A stretch of 46,821 bases of DNA, taken from positions 1 to 46,821 of IMG/VR virus record IMGVR_UViG_3300046791_000097; one strand, given 5' to 3'. The notes beneath the pieces were generated by a model. It saw nothing but the letters and a program-made list of their open reading frames with translations, was not told the origin of the DNA and did not search any database. The position numbers and the translations under genes were made by a program. This DNA is from a virus. Positions 21,342-29,440 of this stretch are shown piece by piece (the stretch's first letter is position 1; the number at the start of each line of letters is the position of its first letter).

Positions 21342-21820
21342 GGCTTGCCCCGCGCGCCCCACTCGGCGAACGCTTTCACGGCGCCAGGGATATCGGATGC
21401 AGCCTTGAATGTTGCCTCGCTTGGAGTTTTGTGGAGGCGATACCCTATGTTGATTTTATTGGCCGCCACCAACGCTGCACCAAGCCGCTCGGCGAGGTCG
21501 CGCAACTCGGCCAGCTCCTTCCGCAACTCGTCGCGCTCTAGATCAAGCGCATGAACCAACAAATCGTTGAGCGCGGCCTTGGGGTTGTCCTCGTGCTCCC
21601 CCTTCCACATCCAGTTCACCACGCCTGCCTCATCGAAAGCGCGCCGGTACTCGGCCAGCTTCGCGCGCTCGGCGTCCAGCGTGGCGAACAGGCGTCGCAT
21701 AGTTTCGGTACGTTCGCCATCCTCCCACGAATATTCCCCATCCGCACGCCATCGCTTGTCTACGCCTTCACGCCACTGCGCTTCAGCACGCTCCGTCAGC
21801 GGTTCCACCTTGTCGGTCAC
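21338..21820 (-). CDS. Coiled-coil hypothetical protein
   Basis: 160 aa from a GTG overlapping the previous stop (GTGA). It is highly charged and helical; residues about 90-130 (DLERDELRKELAELRDLAER) form a clear coiled coil, preceded by a WMWKGEHEDNP turn. Such proteins are common hypothetical genes in phage cassettes; function unknown. Confidence 0.65.
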   Translation of the reverse strand: MTDKVEPLTERAEAQWREGVDKRWRADGEYSWEDGERTETMRRLFATLDAERAKLAEYRRAFDEAGVVNWMWKGEHEDNPKAALNDLLVHALDLERDELRKELAELRDLAERLGAALVAANKINIGYRLHKTPSEATFKAASDIPGAVKAFAEWGARGKP

Positions 21821-22074
21821 GGCTGCCTCCGAATTGCTCCGACGCACCACGCCTTACCTGCCACCACGCCATCTTCGTAGGCAGAGCCATCAGACTCGCC
21901 GATGAGAGGTTCGCACGTCGCCGCATCCCTCTCCCGCTGCTCGGCTGCTCCCTCCGCGCGGGCGGTGGCGATGGCTTTCTTAGCGCGATCCAGCAAGTTC
22001 GCGAGGTCCATATCAATGGTGAGTGCCAGCACCAGTTTCTCGGCCGCCCGCTCGTCCTTCGGTCCCACGCTCAC
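21817..22074 (-). CDS. Small hypothetical protein
   Basis: 85 aa from a GTG overlapping the upstream stop (GTGA). There is a helical, Ala/Arg/Glu-rich middle (DLANLLDRAKKAIATARAEG) and a C-terminal AYEDGVVAGKAWCVGAI segment. No family recognised. Confidence 0.6.
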   Translation of the reverse strand: MSVGPKDERAAEKLVLALTIDMDLANLLDRAKKAIATARAEGAAEQRERDAATCEPLIGESDGSAYEDGVVAGKAWCVGAIRRQP

Positions 22075-22340
22075 GGCTTCTCTCCCTTCGGCGGCGTCTC
22101 ATTCAGGTGTTGATCGTGCCCCTCTCGGATGCGGGCAATCGCTACCTTCCTGTCGTGCTCGTTGTTGACCGTGTACTCCACGATGGAAACGTCCCGGTCG
22201 CGTTGCGCCACCGCCAGCAACTCCAGCGCGCGGTCGGCCACGCGGAGCCAGTCTAGGTTCCCCGCCTCGCCAAGATGAGTGAGAGGAGTTACCCAGAACG
22301 CGGCGCGCAGTTCCCGCGCCAACTCCTCTCGCGTTATCAC
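22071..22340 (-). CDS. Small hypothetical protein
   Basis: 89 aa from a GTG overlapping the upstream stop (GTGA). Contains a LREAF-like helix, WLRVADRALELLAVAQRDRD and a charged C-terminus. No family recognised; part of the coupled cassette. Confidence 0.6.
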   Translation of the reverse strand: MITREELARELRAAFWVTPLTHLGEAGNLDWLRVADRALELLAVAQRDRDVSIVEYTVNNEHDRKVAIARIREGHDQHLNETPPKGEKP

Positions 22341-22576
22341 GGTTGCACCTGTTCGACTCGAATGGTGTCTCCGCGAAGGAACGTCTTGCAGCCGTAGTAT
22401 TCAATGTCGCCCCGGTCGGTTACGACAAGGGTGGTCCAGCCTGCCCACGCACCATGCCATGCGCAATGGGCGCTTTGGACAACTGCCGTACGTGCGGGGC
22501 GTGCGTTTTCTTCGGCTCGGTTGGGTGCACAAGATGCGAGCAACAGTAGTGCTAGGAACCACAGGCGCCGTCTCAC
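22337..22576 (-). CDS. Putative lipoprotein
   Basis: 79 aa from a GTG at 22576 overlapping the upstream stop (GTGA). The N-terminus is a lipoprotein signal: basic RRRLW, hydrophobic FLALLL, lipobox LASC with Cys at about residue 16. The mature part has two more Cys and a W-rich core (CAWHGAWAGWTTLVV). An exported lipid-anchored phage protein may act in superinfection exclusion or as an outer spanin-like factor; the signal is clear, the role is not. Confidence 0.6.
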   Translation of the reverse strand: MRRRLWFLALLLLASCAPNRAEENARPARTAVVQSAHCAWHGAWAGWTTLVVTDRGDIEYYGCKTFLRGDTIRVEQVQP

Positions 22577-22926
22577 GCTCGCCCCCCGTTCTTCATCGCC
22601 ACCCACGCTTCGCAGTCGGCGCGGCAGTCGGGGCCGTAGAAGTGGGTCGAGATCTTCTCATTCAACTTCGCGATGCTGAGCCCGCAGTCTGGCCGGTGCT
22701 CGGCCACGTACTTCGGAGGCTCGGTCGCGGCGCGGTAGGCGCGGACGGCCCGAAGGAGGTCGCTCGCCTCCCCGCGTTCGTACAGTTTCGCCGCTGCGAT
22801 CACCTCCTGGGCCTCGGGGCCGATCAGGCAGCCAGCGCGCGCGAGGGCGTCGTAAATTTTTGTCACAGTCCGGGGATCTCCCCATCCTAGCGCCTTATCA
22901 ATTACGTCCCTTGCGTCTCTGTTCAA
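22573..22926 (-). CDS. Hypothetical protein
   Basis: 117 aa from a TTG at 22926 (GGAG upstream); an in-frame ATG at 22971 would start inside the hairpin at 22943-22968. Mostly helical, with a Cys/His-containing C-terminus (EHRPDCGLS, YGPDCRADCEAWV) that could bind metal. First gene of the coupled cassette. No family recognised. Confidence 0.55.
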   Translation of the reverse strand: MNRDARDVIDKALGWGDPRTVTKIYDALARAGCLIGPEAQEVIAAAKLYERGEASDLLRAVRAYRAATEPPKYVAEHRPDCGLSIAKLNEKISTHFYGPDCRADCEAWVAMKNGGRA

Positions 22927-22942
22927 TGTACTCTCCTCCTTA

Positions 22943-22968
22943 GCTCGGGGGCGGTTAGGCCCCCGAGC
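22943..22968 (-). terminator. Hairpin downstream of the beta-helix gene
   Basis: Perfect ten-base inverted repeat GCTCGGGGGC / GCCCCCGAGC with a six-base loop, ten bases beyond the stop at 22979. No T-run follows on the minus strand, so it may be a processing or attenuation signal instead of a simple terminator. Confidence 0.5.
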
Positions 22969-22978
22969 CATGGTTTAC

Positions 22979-25078
22979 TTATGGTTTACCACTTTCATGC
23001 ACTTTCAACACAAGAAAGCGTGCTGTTATAGGTGCACTGTTTCCTGATAATGTAAGCGTTTGAACTGAAACATTCGGATCATTCGTTGGGATATAGAAGC
23101 GCATTTCACTTGTCTGGTCCCCGAAACTTCTAGGGCAGTGAATGGTTTGACGCACTGTACCTCCCGGACCTATCTTGAAACATGTCTCATCGCCGTCGGG
23201 AGTATATGACCCACCCAACCCAAATCCATAATGGGTAAAGTCATCTGCATCATAGAGAATAGGCTGGTTTATTTGCGTATATCCACAACTAGCCAAGCCC
23301 AACGAGTCGCCACCGATATTGGTGATGTAGAAGGAGACAGACGATGTATCCCCCGGTACGAAGTAGGCAATCTGTGGACTAACCTGCGCGATTGGATAGT
23401 TAACACTGGCTACGGCGCCAATGTCTCCACCCGTAGAACTATGCCCAATGGCGGCAGAGCCCACACGCAGGTGTGCGTCAAATGAGGTCCACGAGCTATC
23501 CTTGAACTGCGGAGAACCGTAGGTTCCTACACTATCTAGGCCAAATGCATTCTCAGTCGGCGTGTTGTCACCGGGGGCGCCATTAGTTAGGTTGTTATCT
23601 CCGTATCCATGAATATAGATACTACGGTCGCCCGGATTTTGTGCATATCCATAATATGAATACAGGTTGTGGTGCGCATATACATTCTTTTGGTAGCGAC
23701 CCACATGTCCAGAATCTAGACGTGCATATTCATAGTAGATACCAATTCGTTCGGGCTTACATCCATCACTTGTACCATATCCAGTAATGGGCTGATGGAT
23801 AAGCTGAGGACCAAGTAAGGCGATAATGTTGTTGGTTAGCACTAATGATGTATCGTGGAGACAAAGTGCCGTACCCGCATCATCACCTACCTTGATTACA
23901 CCTTGACCACCCGGCCTAGTACCATGCAAGATGCCGTTTAAGTCATCAAAGCAATCATAGTGGCGTCCTGCAACAGTGGTATCACTATATGCTGTCGTTC
24001 CGGTGGCAACGAGTGTGCAGTGATCGATTGTGTCTCGCTCGCCGGAGGGGATGCGCATAGCAGTCTGCGGCATAGCGAAGGTTGAGTAGGTCAGCTTGTT
24101 GTGGTCGCCAGAGAAGGCGAACTGTGCCTGCCCACCACCTGTGCATGCGATGCCATTAACCAAGGTTGAGTCGATCCATAAGTTATGGATAGGTTCATCC
24201 CCGTCATTGCCGTGGCTAGATAGCCAGAAGGTTGTTGCCCCATTACCTGTGATGGTAAAGGTATCGCAGTCTACTGTCCAGTTATAGCACTTGTCACGAG
24301 TACGGAATGCCCAGTCCATACCAGCCACAACGGTTCCGTGCCAGTGGTTACCACGTAGGGACAGGTTTGTTGTGTGCTTGAAGTAGATGGGCCAGTATTC
24401 TTGGCAAGGCGGACAGTGTGACTGAACATTACAGGTGATATCGTTGAAGATGATAGCCATAGAATCGTCACCCACGGTCTGACTCAGACCGAAGTAAGTC
24501 GGATAGTTCACGCCGTCAGTAGTACCACCTAGATTGGTGAACGTATTCGTCGAGAAGGTATCACGATCTACAGCCTTTTCTCTACCTACATGCCAGAACG
24601 GCCCTTGATATGTATTACGTAGGAATGTAGTGTAGTCAGTACCGTCAACATAAAGACTTCCCCGCACGATGTTATCGTGGATAAAAGAGAAGTCAGCCGC
24701 CTCAGCCGTACTCATGTCCCCCGTAACAAGAAACCCGGCGAACTTAGTGTATGGCGAGGTGATGTTGACGGACGAATTGATTACCACACCCCCAGTCGCC
24801 GCATCTGCCACAGTTAATCCGTCTGTGGTACCAAAGATAGAAACCGGTTGGTTGGTAGTTGTTAAATCTTCCGCCGAGTATTGGCCCGGATAGACCCATA
24901 CTGTATCGTCGGCAGATGCCTCGCCCAATGCGTGCTGGATGCTGCTCCAGCTAGCTACGGCTGAGGTGCCGAGGTTATTGTCGCTTGTGAAACCGTGGCC
25001 GACATACTTCTGTCCGGCCTGTGCTGTTGCTGCTGCGAGCGTCCCCGCGAGCAAGAAAGCTAGGATTTTCTTCACCAT
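22979..25078 (-). CDS. Secreted parallel beta-helix protein with C-terminal Ig-like domain
   Basis: 699 aa from the ATG at 25078. The first ~20 residues form a Sec signal peptide (MVKKILAFLLAGTLAAATAQ, cleaved near AQA-GQ). Residues about 30-480 contain repeated short-strand turns with Asn/Thr/Gly (GVVINSSVNITSP, FSFIHDNIVRGSLYV, NLSLRGNHW), typical of right-handed beta-helix proteins. The end (AYFVPGDTSSVSFYITNIGG) resembles an ASH/Ig-like domain. Beta-helix phage proteins are usually virion tailspikes without signal peptides; this one should be exported by the infected cell. It could be a released polysaccharide-degrading enzyme or an acquired host gene; no catalytic residues identified. 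Confidence 0.7.
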   Translation of the reverse strand: MVKKILAFLLAGTLAAATAQAGQKYVGHGFTSDNNLGTSAVASWSSIQHALGEASADDTVWVYPGQYSAEDLTTTNQPVSIFGTTDGLTVADAATGGVVINSSVNITSPYTKFAGFLVTGDMSTAEAADFSFIHDNIVRGSLYVDGTDYTTFLRNTYQGPFWHVGREKAVDRDTFSTNTFTNLGGTTDGVNYPTYFGLSQTVGDDSMAIIFNDITCNVQSHCPPCQEYWPIYFKHTTNLSLRGNHWHGTVVAGMDWAFRTRDKCYNWTVDCDTFTITGNGATTFWLSSHGNDGDEPIHNLWIDSTLVNGIACTGGGQAQFAFSGDHNKLTYSTFAMPQTAMRIPSGERDTIDHCTLVATGTTAYSDTTVAGRHYDCFDDLNGILHGTRPGGQGVIKVGDDAGTALCLHDTSLVLTNNIIALLGPQLIHQPITGYGTSDGCKPERIGIYYEYARLDSGHVGRYQKNVYAHHNLYSYYGYAQNPGDRSIYIHGYGDNNLTNGAPGDNTPTENAFGLDSVGTYGSPQFKDSSWTSFDAHLRVGSAAIGHSSTGGDIGAVASVNYPIAQVSPQIAYFVPGDTSSVSFYITNIGGDSLGLASCGYTQINQPILYDADDFTHYGFGLGGSYTPDGDETCFKIGPGGTVRQTIHCPRSFGDQTSEMRFYIPTNDPNVSVQTLTLSGNSAPITARFLVLKVHESGKP

Positions 25079-25172
25079 GTCTTGACAGGTCTCCCTAGGA
25101 ATGTGGTTGCGCCCCATTTGGGCGAGCAAGATTGGTACCACATCTGGGGACCGAAGTCAAGTGGTTTCTAGC

Positions 25173-25268
25173 CTACTTGTAGCGGCCGATCTGGTATGCC
25201 ATGGTGAGACAGAGCACACCAAAAGCGATGAGGGCGAAGATGAGTGATCCGAAATACAGTATTGCCAT
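25173..25268 (-). CDS. Membrane micropeptide (31 aa)
   Basis: MAILYFGSLIFALIAFGVLC... then LTMAYQIGRYK: one transmembrane span with a short basic tail. The ATG at 25268 is preceded by a perfect GGAGGT with seven-base spacing, which makes translation likely despite the size. It lies upstream of the beta-helix gene on the same strand. Confidence 0.6.
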   Translation of the reverse strand: MAILYFGSLIFALIAFGVLCLTMAYQIGRYK

Positions 25269-25463
25269 GGGGTTACCTCCAATTTCTGTGGGCTGCGGGC
25301 CACCCATTGGCCTATTAGAGAGCAATGCACCCCAGCCCTTCTGTGGCCTTTCGGCGCGGTGCTGGCAGGCAGCTTCCCCAACCCATGGGGGTTTACGGGT
25401 CCACTGGATCTACACCCGACGGTTCGGTTGTTCGCGGTGTGCTCCCAACAGCCCACAATGTGT
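25269..25463. other. Intergenic interval with no supported gene
   Basis: 195 bases with several GC-rich inverted segments. Apart from the ribosome site of the micropeptide I see nothing specific in it. Confidence 0.4.
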
Positions 25464-25685
25464 CTAGTCCTTAGCTCGGGGGGCGGTGTAGACCACCCGC
25501 TGGTGCTTGTGCGGGGTATCGCACAGGGCTATGGACTGAATCCAAAGTTCGTTGTCGATATCGTTGAGCTTGGCAACTACGGTGGCGTGGTGTTTTTTTC
25601 GCCATAGTTTAGAAACCAAGCGGCGAATACGGCGGCGACGGAACCGAAGCATGTTAAGATATTGTTCAGTGTCCTTGTCCACCAC
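25464..25685 (-). CDS. Small basic hypothetical protein
   Basis: 73 aa from a GTG with a GAGG site seven bases upstream. Very basic middle (RFRRRRIRRLVSKLWRKKHH), followed by a helical segment and a hydrophilic tail. The charge suggests nucleic-acid binding. No family recognised. Confidence 0.6.
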   Translation of the reverse strand: MVDKDTEQYLNMLRFRRRRIRRLVSKLWRKKHHATVVAKLNDIDNELWIQSIALCDTPHKHQRVVYTAPRAKD

Positions 25686-25776
25686 TAAACCACCTCACTT
25701 TTCTGCGGGTGCCTTAGTGAGTAGTGGGTTTCTGATCTCCACTATCCCCCTAAGGGTCTTATATACACACACACAA

Positions 25777-25801
25777 GCGGGGGGATTCACGGGCCCCCCG
25801 C
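25777..25801 (-). terminator. Terminator after the amidotransferase gene
   Basis: GCGGGGGG/CCCCCCGC stem with a nine-base loop, 44 bases beyond the stop at 25845; on the minus strand it is followed by a TTGTGTGTGTG run, weakly T-rich. Confidence 0.55.
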
Positions 25802-25844
25802 CATGTGTTCTCTTGTCGCCAGAACCTACTAATCCGGGGAGGCC

Positions 25845-26729
25845 CTAGTCGCTGCCCCACAGACGGTCCTGAATGTCACCACCGATGGGCTCGCACGTCT
25901 TAACATCTACCAGACATTTCTTCGCCGGGTCCCAGCGGGACGACTGGCGCCCACCCCAGTTACGGGAGGCGGGCAGGACGGTCGAATACCCCCCCGAGCT
26001 AGAGCCCGTGCCGCCATAGTACTTGTAGCGGCTGGGAATGTCGGCTACCTGTTCCACTCCGGTTGGGCTGCACTTTACGAGTGAGTCCACGGGCAGGGTG
26101 ATGGTGCGGAGGAACATGGGGAGTAGGTAGATGTGGCGAAGTGAGTTGATGAGCTGGCCTTCGGTGCTGGCAAAGGCGAGTAGCTTCGTGCCGTTGGCTG
26201 TGGTGATGTTGATGTATTCCACCGGGTTGCTGGTGCGGACGAGGTAGAGTTCACCCTTGTGCACAGCGGCGACGGCGGCAGAGCCGGTCATCTCGGCAAA
26301 GAAGGCGGGCGAGTTGAGGATGCCGTGCTTCTCGATGAAGCTGGTGAAGAGTTCGCTGTCCACACCGGAGGCTTTCTCCAAGCCGTGCTTCTCAATCATC
26401 TGCTCGATGTTGGAGACGTGTCCGTTGTGGACGGTGGTTGTGTCGCCGTGGGTGAAGGGCTGGGCTTGCTGGTCGCCCACTCCGCCACAGGTTGGTTGGC
26501 GGGTGTGGGTCAGGACCATGGAGGTTGGATGCGACATGAGTTCGCGGAATGCCCGGATGTTGATAAATTTTTCGGGCAGGAGCGCGCGCTTCACGGTGCG
26601 TCCGTTGCTCCAAGCACCTGCGGACTGCGATCCACGGTTGGTGCCGTAGTAGACCAAGGCACGGGTGAGGTCCTCGGCTTCCTGTTGTGGCAGGGGTGCG
26701 GCTGAAAGCCAGCCGCCAATGCTACACAC
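25845..26729 (-). CDS. Class II glutamine amidotransferase (Ntn hydrolase)
   Basis: 294 aa, GTG start. After Met removal the N-terminal residue is the catalytic Cys (MCSIGG), as in PurF and GlmS glutaminase domains. Supporting motifs: LTHTRQPTCGG (substrate loop, about residue 74), TVHNGHVSN (about 98, the conserved NG) and SGVDSELF (about 122). It releases ammonia from glutamine. It overlaps the amidoligase gene by eight bases with a GGAG site inside that gene, so the two are made together. Stand-alone class II amidotransferases paired with amidoligases are known from phage and bacterial clusters predicted to form amide bonds; the substrate here is unknown. Confidence 0.82.
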   Translation of the reverse strand: MCSIGGWLSAAPLPQQEAEDLTRALVYYGTNRGSQSAGAWSNGRTVKRALLPEKFINIRAFRELMSHPTSMVLTHTRQPTCGGVGDQQAQPFTHGDTTTVHNGHVSNIEQMIEKHGLEKASGVDSELFTSFIEKHGILNSPAFFAEMTGSAAVAAVHKGELYLVRTSNPVEYINITTANGTKLLAFASTEGQLINSLRHIYLLPMFLRTITLPVDSLVKCSPTGVEQVADIPSRYKYYGGTGSSSGGYSTVLPASRNWGGRQSSRWDPAKKCLVDVKTCEPIGGDIQDRLWGSD

Positions 26730-28278
26730 GGGTATCTCCTCTCAGACGGATGGGGCGGGAACGGCGGGGACGCAGGGTGCCGTAGTTACTGATGAAGGTA
26801 TCGATGTTAGTGATATGGGCAGCGAACACGCTGTCCAACGTCGCAGCTGTTGAGAAGGTAGGCTGAGGCACACTGGGTAGGGCAGCCAAGGGCGGTGGGG
26901 CTGGGACAGCGGCGAGAGGGGGCGGGATTTCCGCAATTCCCTCTCGTTTGGTGAAGAGGCCGCATCGCTTGGTCCAGTACTCTGCCGAACGCTTGAACAC
27001 GAACTTGCGCAGGTAGAGGGGCAGGTTTGTGTCTTTGCAGAACCGGGCCAGTAGTGGGCGCTTGGCTCCTTGTGCCATTCGACGTGCTTGATCTTCAGTG
27101 AGATCGAGGGCCCTGTAGGCTTCCACAAAGTGGAGTAGGAGGTTCGCCCAGTTGGACAAGCCAGCACCATCGAGGGAACCGTGATGTAGACGGAACTCGT
27201 AGGTGCCATGTTCGGAGAAAGCGGTGCGGTTGAGTGCGGCGTACCGTGTTCGCTCCCATTCTGCTTCGGTGAGGGATGCAACAGGATGCGCGTATTGCGC
27301 CGCTCCCTCTTTCCTCCATGCGGGTAGAAGGTGGAACATCATGTACTCATGTACGCGCCACCACTGGTGTAGATTGATGCGTTCTTTGGCAGATAGATCG
27401 CCAACGTAGATGTGGGTATGTGTTCCACACGTTTCATTGGTAAAGCTACCGGCCTCTACCAGTAGGTTGCATGTGTGGGTGAGGGCATTGTGTAGCTTGT
27501 CGCCCCGCGCTGGATATAGCTGGACTTCCGCTGCTAGGTAGCCGGCTAATGAGGGAGGGTTGTGGGGCTGCGTATGTGGATACGCCTCCCTTGCTCCCGT
27601 GCTGGAACTAACGCGCCACGGATGTACGCTTCCATCGCGTGTTACGGAGCCGTAACCGGATAGGAGAGCGGACAGAGTTTGCTGAACTGCTCCGGGGACG
27701 CAACATTCCAACTCCAGCCCCGCCGAGCGAGGGATCTTGATGCGCTCGAAGGTGATGGGCTGGTCCTGATAATGCATGCAACGGGGACATTGTGTGAGGC
27801 TTCGTGTTGGTACCCCACAGTTGATGCAACATACACGCTCCCCGCTCGGGGCATAGCAGACCCGACAGCCGATGGTACCAACAGCGTAGTCGCCAGAGCC
27901 ACAGATACAATTATGGCGTGTGGAGACGTAGCAGTTGTAGCATGTACGGTTGTAGGGCGCATCGTTGGCCACGGTGTAGTTGTAGTAATGCAACCCACAC
28001 AAGAGGCAGGCCGGTGGATCGTTGAAGCATGTGGAACAAATCCAGCCGCCTGTTACGTAGGCGCCCGGCGCCGCGCAGTATACTGGATTGTCGACAGTGG
28101 CCCGGCGTCGGCAGCAGTAGCAGACGTATTCGTACATATAGCCACGCCAGTATTCGGAGGCGAAGGTGTTCTCCCCCATAGCTAATGTGGCTGACCATGC
28201 AACAGCGGATGGTAGCGGCGGGATGCTGTCACTGTTGCGTTCTCGACACAGATTTGATAGGGATGGTATTGTTCTCAC
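26722..28278 (-). CDS. Putative amidoligase (COOH-NH2 ligase) with N-terminal zinc-finger array
   Basis: 518 aa. Residues about 50-175 hold about ten Cys pairs (CYCC, CSTC, CLLC, CYNC, CRVC, CINC, CPRC), a multi-zinc module. From about 188 the Amidoligase_2 pattern follows: AGLELECCVPG (metal-binding acids), TRDGSVHPW, the CGTHTHIYVG motif (about 287), RYAALNRTAF and YEFRLHHGSLD (about 365). The family has a glutamine-synthetase-like fold and is predicted to couple a carboxylate to an amine using ATP. The end is Pro-rich. Partner of the amidotransferase. Start unsure: the GTG at 28278 touches its GGAGG; an ATA nine bases on sits where an ATG would be expected. Confidence 0.72.
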   Translation of the reverse strand: MRTIPSLSNLCRERNSDSIPPLPSAVAWSATLAMGENTFASEYWRGYMYEYVCYCCRRRATVDNPVYCAAPGAYVTGGWICSTCFNDPPACLLCGLHYYNYTVANDAPYNRTCYNCYVSTRHNCICGSGDYAVGTIGCRVCYAPSGERVCCINCGVPTRSLTQCPRCMHYQDQPITFERIKIPRSAGLELECCVPGAVQQTLSALLSGYGSVTRDGSVHPWRVSSSTGAREAYPHTQPHNPPSLAGYLAAEVQLYPARGDKLHNALTHTCNLLVEAGSFTNETCGTHTHIYVGDLSAKERINLHQWWRVHEYMMFHLLPAWRKEGAAQYAHPVASLTEAEWERTRYAALNRTAFSEHGTYEFRLHHGSLDGAGLSNWANLLLHFVEAYRALDLTEDQARRMAQGAKRPLLARFCKDTNLPLYLRKFVFKRSAEYWTKRCGLFTKREGIAEIPPPLAAVPAPPPLAALPSVPQPTFSTAATLDSVFAAHITNIDTFISNYGTLRPRRSRPIRLRGDTRV

Positions 28279-28295
28279 CTCCTTGCAGGTTTAGG

Positions 28296-28330
28296 GTGGG
28301 GGCCAAGCACACAGGGCACTGGCCCCCCAC
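28296..28330 (-). terminator. Hairpin between the 141-aa gene and the amidoligase gene
   Basis: GTGGGGGCCA pairs with TGGCCCCCCAC (one bulged base) around a 14-base loop, just before the amidoligase ribosome site. It may be an attenuator or a partial terminator; no T-run is seen. Confidence 0.45.
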
Positions 28331-28344
28331 TGTGGTACTAGCGG

Positions 28345-28770
28345 TCAGTTCCCGTCGAAGTAGACGATGGTCCAGCCGCCCGGACTCGCACCGATCTTGG
28401 AGCCCATGTAGGCGTCTCCGCTGGTATCGAGCACGTTCACCCATCGGCCATCACGGCCGAACTTGGTGAAGGTGGAAGCGGAGATGGTGGCCCCGAGGTA
28501 CTCGCTGTTGGGGTGCGCGATCACGGAACGGAGGCCAGCAGCGGCTCCCGTGTTGTCGATCGTGCCCTGTGCGAGCAGCCGGTTCACGCGAACGAGGTAC
28601 CAGCCGGACGCCAGAGTGTCGGCATCGGGGTACGCCTCGGCGTGCTCGGAGACGGGGATGAGGGAGACGCGGTTATCCTCCCCTTCGCCCACGGGACCGT
28701 TGCCGTCCTCACAACCGACGGCGAAGACACCGGCGAGCGTCTTGACGAGACGTGCGATGGTGAAACTCAT
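28345..28770 (-). CDS. Hypothetical protein upstream of the amidoligase
   Basis: 141 aa from the ATG at 28770 (AAGGAG nine bases upstream). Basic, hydrophobic N-terminus (MSFTIARLVKTLAGVFAVGC), then a beta-rich body with repeated Gly/Asp turns (SGWYLVRVNRLLAQG, LGATISASTFTKFG, GGWTIVYFDGN). The N-terminus could be a weak signal, but Cys is not in a clear lipobox. No family recognised; possibly linked in function to the next two genes. Confidence 0.6.
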   Translation of the reverse strand: MSFTIARLVKTLAGVFAVGCEDGNGPVGEGEDNRVSLIPVSEHAEAYPDADTLASGWYLVRVNRLLAQGTIDNTGAAAGLRSVIAHPNSEYLGATISASTFTKFGRDGRWVNVLDTSGDAYMGSKIGASPGGWTIVYFDGN

Positions 28771-28822
28771 GTGATGCATCTCCTTTCGGGAGATTGGGTG
28801 AGAGAAACGCTCTCTCAAGCGT

Positions 28823-28837
28823 GAGGCATCATGCCTC
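28823..28837. promoter_or_regulatory. 15-base inverted repeat, possible operator
   Basis: GAGGCAT-C-ATGCCTC is a perfect inverted repeat about 50 bases upstream of the 141-aa gene; a second small repeat (GAGAG/CTCTC) lies at 28801-28817. It could be an operator or an RNA hairpin in the leader. Confidence 0.4.
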
Positions 28838-29057
28838 GAAATGGTGGTGCGCTCGGAACGACTACGCCCGCTTGGGCTCCGATGTTTTTATAGCGGGACA
28901 CGCACTGAAGCGCCATGGCTTATAGTCCCTTGTGACCGGACGGGCATGGCTTGGTGAGGGCAATGAAGACTTGCCCCCGGTATTCCCCATTGCATTAGCG
29001 GGTGGAGCGACCACCAGCTTCCGGTATTGTTGCCGGACGCATACGTTGGGGAAGGTG
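28838..29057. other. Interval without a convincing gene
   Basis: 220 bases. Minus-strand micro-ORFs of 15-35 codons exist, one pair joined by TAATG, but none has a good ribosome site or protein-like composition. Confidence 0.4.
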
Positions 29058-29408
29058 TTAGTAGATGTAGATGATGGCCTTGCCGCGCACGGCGCGAGCG
29101 ATCCCGCCATCTTCGGTGTTCACGCATGCGGTGAATTCGTTGAGCTTGGTGCCGTCCTTCAGGCGCGACGCAACACCACTGCGGAGTAAGGCAGCGATGT
29201 GGCGCTTGATAAGAGGTTGCTGGCTGTCGTGGAGCAGGGAGAGAGAGGGGATTGTTTCAATTGGAACGGCGAACCAACCGCCGAAGGCTTCCCGTTCGCT
29301 GACCTCGGCCCTGCGCTTGAGTTCGTCGTCCATCATGCGAGCGTACTTCTCGTGGGTTTCCTTGATGTGCAGCAATTCCTCATTGCTTTTGTTCTTCAGG
29401 GCATTCAT
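29058..29408 (-). CDS. Hypothetical protein
   Basis: 116 aa. N-terminal coiled coil (ELLHIKETHEKYARMMDDEL), then a compact domain with LIKRHIAALLRSG and a C-terminal strand pair (GGIARAVRGKAIIYIY). The ATG at 29408 has a GGAGGTGAGAACA leader, a sequence repeated before the amidoligase gene. No family recognised. Confidence 0.65.
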   Translation of the reverse strand: MNALKNKSNEELLHIKETHEKYARMMDDELKRRAEVSEREAFGGWFAVPIETIPSLSLLHDSQQPLIKRHIAALLRSGVASRLKDGTKLNEFTACVNTEDGGIARAVRGKAIIYIY

Positions 29409-29440
29409 GTGTTCTCACCTCCCTTCCATTGTGGCCTGTT

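Noticed and set aside
26257-26705. Long plus-strand ORFs opposite the amidotransferase
   Set aside because: Antisense shadows of a gene with clear catalytic motifs; no start signals.
28862-29110. 82-codon minus-strand ORF
   Set aside because: It overlaps the end of the 116-aa gene in another frame, is Pro/Ser-rich and has no ribosome site.
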